From Arabiibacter massiliensis (GTDB taxonomy: Bacteria; Actinomycetota; Coriobacteriia; Coriobacteriales; Eggerthellaceae), in contig NZ_LT827021.1 of NCBI RefSeq assembly GCF_900169505.1, positions 2,759,400 through 2,823,399 of the forward strand: 64,000 bases of DNA, given 5' to 3'. Shown here one piece after another: positions 53,452 to 62,955 of this stretch. How positions within the stretch are numbered: the stretch's first letter is position 1; each line of letters starts with the position of its first letter. Position numbers and translations under genes: made by a program. A model generated the notes under the pieces. The model was given only the letters and a program-made list of their open reading frames with translations, ran no database searches and was not told the origin of the DNA.

Positions 53452-54864
53452 GTGGATCAGCGGGACAGCATGCGGTGCACGGCGCTCTTCTGCCTGGGAC
53501 TGGGCGCTTCGAACGCCTGGTGGCTCTCCGTGACTTCCAGCCCGCTGGTGTGGTCGTCCTCTCCGCTGGGCTCGGGGCTCGCATCGCTTATCGTGCATGC
53601 GTCTTACCTGATCGTGCAGATAGCCTGCGTCGTCGCGGCCTCGCTGCGGCCCTTGAGCTTCGCACACCGGCGCACGTTCTTCGCGTCGGCGGCGCTGTGC
53701 ACGGCGGGGACGGCGGTGCTCACGGCCGCCGTGTTCTTCGGTCTGCCGCCCGTCTGCATCGTCGTCGGCCGCGTGGCGGCGTCGTGCGGCGGCGCGCTGC
53801 TGTTCCTGTGCTGGATGTCGCCCTTCACCGCCCTCATCGGGCGGAAGGTGCCAGGCTCGGTCTTCCTGCTGGCAACCGTGTGCGGCACGGTCATCTGGTT
53901 CGTCACCACCCGGGTGGACGCCGTGGTGGCCACGGTGTCGCTGCTGGCGCTGCCGTTGGTGTCGGGTGCGGCCATCCTGGGCATCCCCTCGTCGCTGCGC
54001 ACGCCCGCCACAGGCGAGATGCCGGCGCGGCGAGCGGCGAGGATCCCCCTGCGCACGCTGTTCCCGGCGGCGTTCGTGCTGGGGCTGTTCGCGTACGAGC
54101 TGCCCGTGGGCTTCGTCACGGGAACGGCCAGCCGCGCCACGGCAGAAGCGTCCGGTGCGGCGTTGTTCCAGATCTACGCCATCTACACGGTGGTGATCGC
54201 GCTCGTGGCGGCGGCGGACTACGCGCTAGCCCGCCACGAGCGCTGCTCCAACCTGCTGCACCGTTTCGTGGTGCCCATCATCTCCATCGGGCTCATCGCG
54301 CTTGCGCTCGCGCGGACGCAGGACCAGGTGCTCGCGTCCGCCCTGGTGCTCGCCGGCACCATTCTGTTCGAGATGTTCGTCATGACGTCGTTCGCGCGCA
54401 TCAGCCTCTCCGCGCGCGAAACTCCGTGGCGCATCTTCGGCTTCGGCGGGGCCGTGCTGCAGGCGGCGCTGCTGGCCTCGTTCTTCCTGGGGCTGTTCCT
54501 GGCAGATGCCGCCAGCGCGTGGCTCGCCGCCATCGCGCTTGGCCTGGTGTTCGTGCTCATCTTGGCGGGGTCGTTCGACATCCCGGGGAAGGGCCTGATG
54601 GAAGGCTCGCCCGAAGCGCTTGGAGCGCACGGTGGCAAAGATGCCGCCGCCCGCTGCGAGCGCTTCGCCCAGGTGCACGGCCTGTCGGCGCGCGAGGCCG
54701 AGGTGCTCGCGCTCATCGCGCGCGGCCGCAGCGTGCAGGCTGTCGCCGACGAGCTGTACGTGGCGCACAGCACCGTGAAGACCCATATCGGCCACATCTA
54801 CGAGAAAACCGGTGTGAGCAATCGCCAGGACCTGCTGAAACTGCTCGATGGCTTCAACGGATGA
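53452..54864 (+). CDS. Membrane-spanning LuxR-type regulator
   Basis: 470 residues from a GTG following GGAGGCGAGGGGG. An in-frame ATG at 53413 is disfavoured because it overlaps TACAAT (about 53409-53414), the likely -10. About 12 hydrophobic helices, then LuxR HTH: LSAREAEVLALIARGRSVQAVADELYVAHSTVKTHIGHIYEKTGVSNRQDLLKLL. Same architecture as the protein at 48817. It faces (converges with) the FAD reductase at 54938, its probable target. Confidence 0.91.
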   Translation: MDQRDSMRCTALFCLGLGASNAWWLSVTSSPLVWSSSPLGSGLASLIVHASYLIVQIACVVAASLRPLSFAHRRTFFASAALCTAGTAVLTAAVFFGLPPVCIVVGRVAASCGGALLFLCWMSPFTALIGRKVPGSVFLLATVCGTVIWFVTTRVDAVVATVSLLALPLVSGAAILGIPSSLRTPATGEMPARRAARIPLRTLFPAAFVLGLFAYELPVGFVTGTASRATAEASGAALFQIYAIYTVVIALVAAADYALARHERCSNLLHRFVVPIISIGLIALALARTQDQVLASALVLAGTILFEMFVMTSFARISLSARETPWRIFGFGGAVLQAALLASFFLGLFLADAASAWLAAIALGLVFVLILAGSFDIPGKGLMEGSPEALGAHGGKDAAARCERFAQVHGLSAREAEVLALIARGRSVQAVADELYVAHSTVKTHIGHIYEKTGVSNRQDLLKLLDGFNG

Positions 54865-54937
54865 AGGGCGCTCCCCGACGGGTGAGCCGTCGGGGAGCGG
54901 AGGGAGGAGCGCGCGGGGCGCTTGCGGAAGGGTGTCT

Positions 54938-56593
54938 CTAGAAGCAGCTCTCCAGCGCGTGCTTCACCGAGTAGCGGCCGGATTCCACGTTCGTGGCCAT
55001 GTGGCCGCCCGAGGTGTTGAGGTTGTACAACCCCAGGTACACCATCTGGCCGTCCGCGCCGATGGCATAGAGGTTGGGGATGGCCTTCTTGCCCTCGCCC
55101 ACCACCTGCCACTGGCGGTTCGTGATGATGCCGCCGAGCGAAAGCGCGATCTCCTGGTGGATCATGAGGGCGTACAGCGGCCCCGTGCCGAACGAGGCGA
55201 GGTACTTCGGGTTCTTGCCGAACTCGTCATCGGACTGCTTGGCCACGTACTCCTCGTAGGTGGCCAGCGTCTGCTCGAAGTCGCCCGTCCAACCCGCCTG
55301 CTTGGCCAGGTCGGCGGCGTTCTCGCCCTTGAACACGGCCTTGGACGACCCGCCTGTGGCCGCCTCGATCTCCTTGCGCAGATCCTTGTTGCCCTGGGCC
55401 TCGGCCTCGTCGATCATCGCGTCGTTCAGGACGATGTACGCGCGGTTCTGCGCGCCCACGGCAGTGCCGGTGTAGTCGTGGCACAGCTCGCCGCAATCCT
55501 CGTTCGTGAAGCGGTCGCCGTCCTCGTTCACCCAGATGGCGGGGAAGTATTGCGGCAGCGAGTACGACGAGATGCCGTCGATGAGGTTGCCGAACATATA
55601 GCCGCGCGCCTTGGCTTCCTCGCGCCCTCCGATGGCCGCCGCCATCTTGAGCGTGTCGCCCACCGAGCCGGGCGCGCAAGACGTTTTCGTGATGTCCATG
55701 TCGTAGCCGCCGTACTCGGCAAGCAGGTCGGTGTCGGCGGCCCATCCGCCGCCGGCCAGGATGACTGCCTTCGCGTTCACCTCGAGCACGCCGTCCTTCG
55801 TCTCGGCGAACACGCCGCACACGCTTCCGTCGTCAGCCGTCTTGAGCGCCATGGCCCGCGTCTTGACGCGCGTCTCCACGTCCAGCTTCTCGGCCGCGGC
55901 GAACAGCGGCTTCATCATGCACTCGCCGCCGCTGAAGAAGCTGTCCTCCCACATGAGGGCAGTGGGCGTCTTGCCCAGCGTGCCGGAGTAGTAGTCGGTG
56001 GTGGGGGCGAAGCGCACGCCGTTGTCCACCATCCAGGCCGTGTTGTCGGCGGAATGCGCGATGGTGTCGGCCCACAGCAGCGGGTTCACCATATAGTCGT
56101 ACAACTCGATCTCGCTGCGGATGATCTCGGACGGCGTGACGGTGAGGTCGTACTTCTTGCAGCCCTCGATCATCTGGGGCGAGCCGAAGCTGAAGCAGCA
56201 GTCGGTGAACATGCCGTTGCCGCCGGGGTTGTCCTGCGACTCGAGCACGAGCACTTTCTTGCCGTTTTGCGCCGCCTCGACGGCTGCCACCATGCCCGAC
56301 GCTCCGGAGCCGACGATGCAGAAGTCGACGTCTGCCGTCTCGGTCGCCTTGCCCTCGTAGTCGGAAGCGCGGAAGCCGGCCCACGGATCCTCGACGGCCG
56401 CAGCCGGGGCGCTCGCTTCGTCCGCCGTCGCCGCAGCCTTGTCGCCTTCGGCCTGAGGCGCGCAGCCGGCGAACCCGAGCGCCGCAGCGCCGACGGCCGC
56501 CGCGCCCACTCCGATGAATCCGCGGCGGGAAAGCCCCCGTGCGGCCTCGGTCGCGTCGGTTGCCCTGGCGATGGAACGATTGGTTTTCTTCAT
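54938..56593 (-). CDS. Tat-exported FAD-dependent reductase (fumarate reductase flavoprotein type)
   Basis: 551 residues. Twin-arginine signal LSRRGFIGVGAAAVGAAALGFAGC after an unusually long n-region of about 20 residues; FAD motif FCIVGSGASGMVAAVEAAQNG; NPGGNGMFTDCCFSFG; C-terminal YLGLYNLNTSGGHMATNVESGRYSVKHAL. The start at 56593 follows GGGAGGATGAGAG; the Met three codons earlier sits directly on that site and is unlikely. It is divergent from the NCS1 operon, so a shared regulator is possible. Confidence 0.9.
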   Translation of the reverse strand: MKKTNRSIARATDATEAARGLSRRGFIGVGAAAVGAAALGFAGCAPQAEGDKAAATADEASAPAAAVEDPWAGFRASDYEGKATETADVDFCIVGSGASGMVAAVEAAQNGKKVLVLESQDNPGGNGMFTDCCFSFGSPQMIEGCKKYDLTVTPSEIIRSEIELYDYMVNPLLWADTIAHSADNTAWMVDNGVRFAPTTDYYSGTLGKTPTALMWEDSFFSGGECMMKPLFAAAEKLDVETRVKTRAMALKTADDGSVCGVFAETKDGVLEVNAKAVILAGGGWAADTDLLAEYGGYDMDITKTSCAPGSVGDTLKMAAAIGGREEAKARGYMFGNLIDGISSYSLPQYFPAIWVNEDGDRFTNEDCGELCHDYTGTAVGAQNRAYIVLNDAMIDEAEAQGNKDLRKEIEAATGGSSKAVFKGENAADLAKQAGWTGDFEQTLATYEEYVAKQSDDEFGKNPKYLASFGTGPLYALMIHQEIALSLGGIITNRQWQVVGEGKKAIPNLYAIGADGQMVYLGLYNLNTSGGHMATNVESGRYSVKHALESCF

Positions 56594-56866
56594 GTCTCTC
56601 ATCCTCCCTGTTCGGTGCGGTTCGGCCGGTCTTCCCTGGCGTTGCGATCCCTGCGATCGGCCGCTGGCCCCAGCATGCTCCGGCCGCGTCGCGCGCGCAT
56701 CCGATCTTTCGGGTATGGCCGCGCGGGAGCATCCTCCGAAAAGGTGGATTCGCTGATCGCCCGGTAACTGTTGTCGCGTCCGCCGCTCGGGCGGAGGTCG
56801 CCGCCGCTCGTTGTGCTACACTGTCGAACCATCCAAACGGAAGAAATCGAACGAGGAAGCGGGGCC

Positions 56867-58261
56867 ATGGCGGAGGTGCAGGGGCAAGTGAACGACCAGG
56901 TGGGAGAGGGCCTCCGCATCGACGCCTCCGAGCGCAAGGGGTGGGTGGACATCGCGTTCATCCGCGCGGGCGGCATGTTCAGCGCCCCCACGCTCATGGT
57001 GGGCGCGGCGCTCGGCTTGGGGCTCGCGCTGCCCGGCGCGGCGCTCGCCACGCTCGCGGGCTTCGGCTTCATCGTGGCGTACATGTGCTTCGTCAGCATG
57101 CAGGCGGTCGACCTGGGGCTTCCCACCGCCTCGCTCGCCGCGCCGGCGCTCGGTCGCGCGGGGGCGCGCTACCTGGTGTCGCTCATCGTGGGCGTGGTGA
57201 CCATCGGCTGGTTCGGCGTGCAGACCGCCGTGTGCGGCGCGTCGCTCTCGCTCATGCTGGCCGACGTGTTCGGCCTGGCCGCGCCCGTGTGGGCGTGCTC
57301 GGCGGCGCTCGGCGCGCTCATGCTGGCCACGGCCGTCATCGGCTTCGACGGACTCAAGTGGGTGAGCTCCGTGGCCGCGCCCCTGCTCGTGCTCATCTGC
57401 CTGTACGGCGTGGGCGCCTCCGTCGCGCGCGCCGGCAGCCTCGAGCCGCTGCTCGGCTACCTGCCCCTGCCGGCCGACGCCCTCGGCTTCATCGCGGGCG
57501 TCAACATGGCCGTGGGCCTGTTCGCGTTCGCGGGCGCGACGGCTGGCGACTTCGCCCGCTTCGCGCGCACCCGCAAGGACGCCGTGCTCTCGTGCGTCGT
57601 GGGCGTCATCCCCGCGGCGCTCGTGGCCCTGCTCGCGGGCGCGGCGCTGGCTATCGTCACCGGCGAGGGCGACATCGCGCGCATCATGAACTCGGTCGGC
57701 CTGCCGGCGGTGGGCCTTATCGCCCTCGTGCTGAGCGCCTGGACGGTGAACGCGAGCAACGCCTACTCGGCCGGCCTCGGCTTCGCCGTCATGCTCGGTC
57801 GCGACGAGGGCGGCTCGCGCTGGACCACGGCCGTCTCCGGCCTCGCGGGCATCGCGCTCGCGGTGGGCGGCATCCTCGGGCAGTTCGAGGCGTTCCTCAC
57901 CGTGCTCTCGGCGTGCGGCCCGGCGCTCGCGGGCGTCATGGTGGCCGATTACTGGCTCGTGCGCAAAGGCCGCCCGCAGAACGTGCAGGTGCGGGAGGGC
58001 TTCTCGGCCGCGGGCGTGGCGGGGCTCATCGCCGGCATCGCGGCGGCGCTCGTCACCGGCGGCACGTTCGCGCTCATCCCGGGCCTCGAGTTCCTCGACA
58101 TGCCGTTCTTCATCGGCCCGGTGAACGGCATCGTCGCCTCGATGGCGGTGTACGTGCTCGCCTACAAGCTGGCGAAGCTGCCCGCCTATCCGGGCCCCGT
58201 GAAGCTGGTGGCGAACCGCGAGCAGCGAGAGGGGGAAGCCGCATGCGGCTCATCGATGTAG
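56867..58261 (+). CDS. NCS1-family nucleobase/hydantoin-type permease
   Basis: 464 residues, about 12 membrane helices. CodB/NCS1 features: IRAGGMFSAPTLMVGAALG near the N-terminus, IGWFGVQTAVCGASL, FDGLKWVSSVAAPLLVL, AGATAGDFARFARTRKDAVL and the VMVADYWLVRKGRPQ segment. It imports a ring-type compound such as a pyrimidine or hydantoin with Na+ or H+. The start at 56867 follows GAGGAAGCGGGG. It overlaps the next gene by 19 bp. TACACT (56817-56822) is the likely -10. Confidence 0.9.
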   Translation: MAEVQGQVNDQVGEGLRIDASERKGWVDIAFIRAGGMFSAPTLMVGAALGLGLALPGAALATLAGFGFIVAYMCFVSMQAVDLGLPTASLAAPALGRAGARYLVSLIVGVVTIGWFGVQTAVCGASLSLMLADVFGLAAPVWACSAALGALMLATAVIGFDGLKWVSSVAAPLLVLICLYGVGASVARAGSLEPLLGYLPLPADALGFIAGVNMAVGLFAFAGATAGDFARFARTRKDAVLSCVVGVIPAALVALLAGAALAIVTGEGDIARIMNSVGLPAVGLIALVLSAWTVNASNAYSAGLGFAVMLGRDEGGSRWTTAVSGLAGIALAVGGILGQFEAFLTVLSACGPALAGVMVADYWLVRKGRPQNVQVREGFSAAGVAGLIAGIAAALVTGGTFALIPGLEFLDMPFFIGPVNGIVASMAVYVLAYKLAKLPAYPGPVKLVANREQREGEAACGSSM

Positions 58262-59355
58262 ACGACATCGCCGACATCGCGCTCGGATCGGCGCTGCTCG
58301 GCGCGGGCGGCGGGGGCGACCCGTACATGGGCTCGCTCGAGACGACGGCGGCCCTGCGCGAATGCGGCCCCGTGTGCCTGCTCGACGCCGACGAGGTGCC
58401 CGACGATTGGACGGTGGCGTCCATCGGCAGCGTGGGCGCGCCCACCGTGGTGCTGGAGAAGGGCGTGAACGGCGGCGAGTACGCGCGCGCCCTCGACCTG
58501 CTCGAACGCCGCCTGGGCCGGAAGATCGACGCGTTCGTGCTGGCCGAGGCCGGCGGCCTCAACTCGCTCGTGCCCATCGCCGCGGCGGCGCGCGTGGGCA
58601 TCCCTGTGGTCAACGTCGACGGCATGGGCCGCGCCTTCCCCGGCCTGCAACAGGACACGTACTGCATGGCCGGCGTGCCCACCACGCCCATGGCGTTCGT
58701 GGACGAGAAGGGCAACCGCGCCCTCATCGAGACCATCGACAACGACTGGACCGAGGCCATCGGCCGCGCCGTCACCACGGCCTGCGGCGGCGCGCTCATC
58801 AACCTGGGCGCGTCGATGTCGGGCGCGCAGATGAAGGCGTGCGCCGTCCGCGACACGGTTGACCTCGCGCAGCGCCTGGGCCGCATCATCCGCACGGCCA
58901 AGGACGCGCGCGGCTGCACGCCCCGCGAGTTCTTCCTGCGCGAGTCGGGCGCGCACCTGTTCCTGCAAGCGAAGATCGCCGACGTACTGCGCGAGACGCG
59001 CGACGGCTTCAACTTCGGGCGCGCCGTGCTCGAGGGCACGGGGGAGGACCGCGGCCGCCAAGGCGCGGTGGTGTTCCAGAACGAGAACCTCTACGCCGAG
59101 GTGGACGGCCGCGTGGCCCTGAGCGTGCCCGACCTCGTGTGCCTCGTGGAGGCCGACACGTTCGCGCCCGTCACCACCGAGGCCCTGCGCTACGGCAAGC
59201 GCGTGCTGCTCGTCGGGCTGCCCTGCGACGCGGCCTGGCGCACGCCGGAGGGCCTCGCGCTCGGCGGCCCGGCGTTCTTCGGCTTCGACATCCCCTACAT
59301 CCCGGTAGAAACCAGCCATGCATCGTTCAAAGGAGAGAAAACGTGCGAGAGATAG
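58243..59355 (+). CDS. DUF917 (S-methyl-thiohydantoin desulfurase type) protein, copy 1
   Basis: 370 residues. DUF917 hallmarks: IALGSALLGAGGGGDPYMG at the N-terminus, AEAGGLNSLVPIAAAARVGIPVVNVDGMGRAFPGLQ, and GAVVFQNENLYAEVDGRVALSVPDLV. The family includes the S-Me-THD enzymes acting on thiohydantoins and is usually linked to hydantoinase genes. The start at 58243 follows GAGGGGGAAGCCGC, inside the end of the permease gene. A tandem duplicate follows. Confidence 0.88.
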   Translation: MRLIDVDDIADIALGSALLGAGGGGDPYMGSLETTAALRECGPVCLLDADEVPDDWTVASIGSVGAPTVVLEKGVNGGEYARALDLLERRLGRKIDAFVLAEAGGLNSLVPIAAAARVGIPVVNVDGMGRAFPGLQQDTYCMAGVPTTPMAFVDEKGNRALIETIDNDWTEAIGRAVTTACGGALINLGASMSGAQMKACAVRDTVDLAQRLGRIIRTAKDARGCTPREFFLRESGAHLFLQAKIADVLRETRDGFNFGRAVLEGTGEDRGRQGAVVFQNENLYAEVDGRVALSVPDLVCLVEADTFAPVTTEALRYGKRVLLVGLPCDAAWRTPEGLALGGPAFFGFDIPYIPVETSHASFKGEKTCER

Positions 59356-60446
59356 GAATCCAAGAGATCGAGGACATCGCCTTAGGCGCGGCGCTCCTCG
59401 GCGCGGGCGGGGGCGGCGACCCCTACATCGGCAAGCTCACGGCCATCGGCGCCGTGAAGGAGTGCGGCCCCGTGCAGATGATCACGGCCGACGAGGTGCC
59501 CGACGGCGCGTTCATCATGCCGGCCGCGTCCATGGGTGCCCCCACCATCCTGGCCGAGAAGGGCGTGGGCGCCAACGAGTTCGCCAAGCTCTTCGACATG
59601 GTGTCGCGCTACTACGGCAAGCCCGTGTACGCCACCATGCCCATGGAGGCCGGCGGCGTGAACTCGATGCTGCCCATCGCGGCGGCCGCGCGCCTCGGCA
59701 TCCCCATGGTGGACGCCGACGGCATGGGCCGCGCGTTCCCGGAGCTGCAGATGGTCACGTTCACCATCGGCGGCGCGTCGGCCACGCCCATGGCGTTCAT
59801 CGACGAGAAGGGCAACTCCGGCATCCTGGACACCATCACGAACAAGTGGACCGAGGACATCGCCCGCGCCGCCACCATGACCTGCGGCGGCACGCTGACC
59901 ATCGCGCTTTTCTGCATGGACGCCGACACGTGCAAGAACTACGGCGTGCACGGCATCGTCACGCGCTCGGAGGAGATCGGGCGCGCCATCCGCCTGGCCA
60001 AGGACGAGGCGGCCGCGGCGGGCCTCACGCCCGAGGAGTTCTTCCTGAAGTTCACGGGCGGCCACAAGCTGTTCAAGGGCAAGATCGTGGACGTGCTGCG
60101 CGAGACGCGCGGGGCGTTCAACTTCGGCAAGGTGGTGCTCGACGGCATCGCCGAGGACCGCGGCAGCCAGGCCTACGTGGAGTTCCAGAACGAGAACCTG
60201 TCGTGCGTGGTGGACGGCGAGATCCTGGCCACGGTGCCCGACCTCATCTGCCTCGTGGACCCGGACACGTTCATCCCCGTGCCCACCGACGCGCTCAAGT
60301 ACGGCAAGCGCGTGCTGGCCGTGGGCCTGGAGTGCTTTAACCTGTGGCGCACGCCCAAGGGCATCGAGCTGGTGGGTCCGCGCTACTTCGGCATCGACAC
60401 CGACTACATCCCCGTGGAAGAGCGCTCGGCGCGGAAGGGAGCGTAA
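59343..60446 (+). CDS. DUF917 protein, copy 2
   Basis: 367 residues from a GTG after AAAGGAGAGAAAAC. Clearly a paralogue of the preceding gene (IALGAALLGAGGGGDPYIG; EAGGVNSMLPIAAAARLGIPMVDADGMGRAFPELQ; FQNENLSCVVDGEILATVPDLICLVDPDTF), but diverged in the middle, so the two may form a heteromer or act on different intermediates. It overlaps copy 1 by 13 bp. Confidence 0.88.
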   Translation: MREIGIQEIEDIALGAALLGAGGGGDPYIGKLTAIGAVKECGPVQMITADEVPDGAFIMPAASMGAPTILAEKGVGANEFAKLFDMVSRYYGKPVYATMPMEAGGVNSMLPIAAAARLGIPMVDADGMGRAFPELQMVTFTIGGASATPMAFIDEKGNSGILDTITNKWTEDIARAATMTCGGTLTIALFCMDADTCKNYGVHGIVTRSEEIGRAIRLAKDEAAAAGLTPEEFFLKFTGGHKLFKGKIVDVLRETRGAFNFGKVVLDGIAEDRGSQAYVEFQNENLSCVVDGEILATVPDLICLVDPDTFIPVPTDALKYGKRVLAVGLECFNLWRTPKGIELVGPRYFGIDTDYIPVEERSARKGA

Positions 60447-60449
60447 CGC

Positions 60450-62000
60450 ATGTACAAGCTGGGCATCGACGTGGGAGGCACGAACACCGACGCGGTCCTC
60501 ATCGACGAGGATCTGAACGTGGCGGCAGCTGTGAAGAACCCCACGTCCGAGGACGTGTACGCGGGCATCATGGGCGCGGTGGACGCCGTGCTGGAGGCGA
60601 GCGGCATCGACCGCGCGCTCATCGGGCAGGCGATGCTGGGAACCACGCAGTGCACGAACGCCATCGTGGAGCGCAAGGGGCTCGCGCCCATCGCCATCCT
60701 GCGCATCGGCGCGCCGGCCACGGTGGGCATCCCGCCGATGGTGGACTGGGCCGACGATATCGCTGCGGTGTGCGTGGACGCGGCCATCATCGAGGGCGGC
60801 TTCGAGTACGACGGCAAGCGTCTGGCCGCGTTCGACGAGGCCGCATGCCGCGCGTTCTTCGAGGGCGTGCGCGGGCGCGTGGAGGCCGTGGCCATCTCCT
60901 GCGTGTTCTCCACGGTGCGGAGCGACGACGAGCTGCGCGCCGCCGAGATCGCGCGCGAGGTGCTGGGCGAGGGCGTGCACGTGTCCATCTCGAGCGAGAT
61001 CGGCTCGATGGGCCTGATCGAGCGCGAGAACGCCACCATCCTGAACGCGGCGCTCCACGACGTGGCGCGGCGCTTCACCGAGGGCTTCGCGCAGAGCCTC
61101 GCCGACAAGGGCGTGGTGAACGCGGAGGTGTACCTGTCGCAGAACGACGGCACGCTCATGACCATGGAGCACGCGCGCCGCTATCCCATTTTGACGATCG
61201 CGTGCGGGCCGACGAACTCCATCCGCGGCGCGAGCTACCTCACGCGCCAGGACGACGCTATCGTCATCGACGTGGGCGGCACCACCACCGACCTGGGCGT
61301 TTTGAGCCACGGCTTCCCGCGCGAGAGCGGCGTGGCCGTCACCATCGGCGGCGTGCGCACGAACTTCCGCATGCCCGACGTGGTGTCGATCGGCCTGGGC
61401 GGCGGCTCCATCGTGCGCGTGGCCGACGACGGCAGCGTGACGGTGGGCCCGGACTCGGTGGGCTACCGCATCACCGAGCACGCGCTCGTGTTCGGCGGCG
61501 ACACCATGACCGCCACCGACGTTGCCGTGCGCCTGGGGATGGCGTCGGTGGGGGACGCCGCGCTCGTGGCCGACATCCCGCAGGAGGTGGCCGAGCGCGC
61601 GATGGCCGCCATCCGCGAGCTCGTGGAGGACGCCATCGATGTGATGAAGGTGTCGAGCGAGCCCATCGACGTGGCGCTCGTGGGCGGCGGCGCCATCGTG
61701 CTGCCGCACGATCTGGCCGGCACCGCGCAGGTGCTCGCGCCCGAGCACGCGGGCTGCGCGAACGCCATCGGCTCGGCCATCTCCAAGGTGAGCGGCACCT
61801 ACGAGGCCCTGGTGGACTACGACGTCACCCCGCGCGAGGAGGCCCTGGCCGCCGCGCGCGCGGCCGCGACCGAGGCCGCCGTTGAGGCGGGTGCCGTCCG
61901 CGACACGGTGGAGATCATCGACGCCGAGGACGTGCCGCTCGCGTACTACCCCGGCCACACCAACCGCGTGAAGGTGAAGGCCGCCGGCGACCTGGCGTAA
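60450..62000 (+). CDS. Hydantoinase/oxoprolinase A-type protein (HyuA)
   Basis: 516 residues. Acetate-kinase-like fold of HyuA: YKLGIDVGGTNTDAVLIDE, GTTQCTNAIVERKGLAPIAILRIG, IVIDVGGTTTDLGVL and ALVGGGAIVLP. It is shorter than 5-oxoprolinase subunits, and no HyuB partner is present. With the DUF917 proteins and NCS1 permease it makes a compact uptake-and-cleavage operon for a hydantoin-like ring. ATP-dependent action is inferred from the family. Three bases separate it from copy 2. Confidence 0.92.
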   Translation: MYKLGIDVGGTNTDAVLIDEDLNVAAAVKNPTSEDVYAGIMGAVDAVLEASGIDRALIGQAMLGTTQCTNAIVERKGLAPIAILRIGAPATVGIPPMVDWADDIAAVCVDAAIIEGGFEYDGKRLAAFDEAACRAFFEGVRGRVEAVAISCVFSTVRSDDELRAAEIAREVLGEGVHVSISSEIGSMGLIERENATILNAALHDVARRFTEGFAQSLADKGVVNAEVYLSQNDGTLMTMEHARRYPILTIACGPTNSIRGASYLTRQDDAIVIDVGGTTTDLGVLSHGFPRESGVAVTIGGVRTNFRMPDVVSIGLGGGSIVRVADDGSVTVGPDSVGYRITEHALVFGGDTMTATDVAVRLGMASVGDAALVADIPQEVAERAMAAIRELVEDAIDVMKVSSEPIDVALVGGGAIVLPHDLAGTAQVLAPEHAGCANAIGSAISKVSGTYEALVDYDVTPREEALAAARAAATEAAVEAGAVRDTVEIIDAEDVPLAYYPGHTNRVKVKAAGDLA

Positions 62001-62010
62001 TCGATCGAGC

Positions 62011-62044
62011 GGGGGAGCTGCCGCAAAGCGCGCACGGCTCCCCC
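62011..62044 (+). terminator. Hairpin ending the hydantoin-type operon
   Basis: GGGGGAGC (62011-62018) and exact complement (62037-62044), 10 bp after hyuA; no U-tract. Confidence 0.5.
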
Positions 62045-62060
62045 AGCATGCACCATGGTC

Positions 62061-62089
62061 TTGCGGCGAACGCTGAAATAGTGTATAAA
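62061..62089 (+). promoter_or_regulatory. Promoter of the DUF3800 leader RNA
   Basis: TTGCGG (62061-62066), 17-bp spacer, TATAAA (62084-62089). Predicted start near 62096. Confidence 0.6.
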
Positions 62090-62094
62090 TGCAG

Positions 62095-62162
62095 ATGTGA
62101 ATGGGCTGGCCGAGAGGCCCTGGTCCAACCGAGGGCGGGGACGTTTTCCCCGCCATCTTTGT
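62095..62162 (+). ncRNA. Putative structured RNA preceding the DUF3800 gene
   Basis: About 65 nt with no ORF: a GGCC-GAGA-GGCC tetraloop hairpin (62108-62119), a single-stranded CTGGTCCAACCGA stretch, then an 8-bp hairpin GGCGGGGA / TCCCCGCC (62134-62154) followed by ATCTTTGTG, which is terminator-like. The DUF3800 ribosome-binding site starts 8 bases later. Small structured RNAs next to DUF3800 genes have been described as named motifs, so this is probably one of that broad class; I cannot assign a subtype. Confidence 0.55.
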
Positions 62163-62179
62163 GTCTAGGGGAGGGTTCC

Positions 62180-62869
62180 GTGAGTGGAGTGCGCGAGCTG
62201 AGCATCTTCATCGACGAGTCCGGCGACTTCGGACCTTATGAAATCCACTGCCCTTATTACCTCCTGGGTCTGGTGTTTCATGACCAGGACAAACCGATCG
62301 GCAATGAAATAGATCATCTTAAACGTCGTGTGGTGGAATTGGGTTTCCCCCAATCCCACTCCATCCATACAGCGCCCCTCGTGCGAAGGGAAAGCAATTA
62401 CCGAAACCTCGAGAGGCCTCAGAGGAGAATGCTGTTCCACTCCTTGTTCACGTTCTTTCGCTTTTGCGACGTCAAGTACAAGGTTCTCGCTTTCTCAAAA
62501 AGGGACGTGGCGAACAGCGATGAATTGGTGGGGCGCATGGCTCGATCGCTCGGTTCCATGATCGTGGAGCACCTTGAGTTCTTCCAGGCTTACGATAGGG
62601 TGATCGTGTACTACGACAATGGCCAAAAAGAGGTGTCGCGGGTTATTAATTCCGTGTTCAACACCCTGCTCTCTTGCGTCGAGATAAGGCGCGTGCAGCC
62701 GTCGGACTACTGCCTTTTCCAAGTTGCGGACATGGTGTGCACTATCGAATTGCTGGCGACGAAGCTCGATGCGGGGCGGCTCACCGATTCCGAGAGGGAG
62801 TTCTTTCGCGGCGAAAGGACGTTCCGGAAAAACTACCTCAAGCCGACGAGGATGAAGCAGCTGCGATGA
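62180..62869 (+). CDS. DUF3800-domain protein
   Basis: 229 residues from a GTG after GGGGAGGGTTCC. The N-terminal signature LSIFIDESGDFGPY is that of DUF3800, an RNase H-like fold with acidic active site (Asp and Glu here; Asp near VIVYYDNGQKEV; late QVADMVCTIELLATK). The biochemical function is not established. Base use is visibly more AT-rich than in the operon before it, with TTT, AAT, ATA and TTA codons, a sign of transfer. It stands alone behind its own promoter and RNA. Confidence 0.88.
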   Translation: MSGVRELSIFIDESGDFGPYEIHCPYYLLGLVFHDQDKPIGNEIDHLKRRVVELGFPQSHSIHTAPLVRRESNYRNLERPQRRMLFHSLFTFFRFCDVKYKVLAFSKRDVANSDELVGRMARSLGSMIVEHLEFFQAYDRVIVYYDNGQKEVSRVINSVFNTLLSCVEIRRVQPSDYCLFQVADMVCTIELLATKLDAGRLTDSEREFFRGERTFRKNYLKPTRMKQLR

Positions 62870-62955
62870 GCGCCGTCTGAGCGAGCCCCTCATCGTTGCG
62901 GCGCGCTTGTGGTATCATACGCCCCAATGATACTTTTCGAGGAAGGCTGGGGCGC

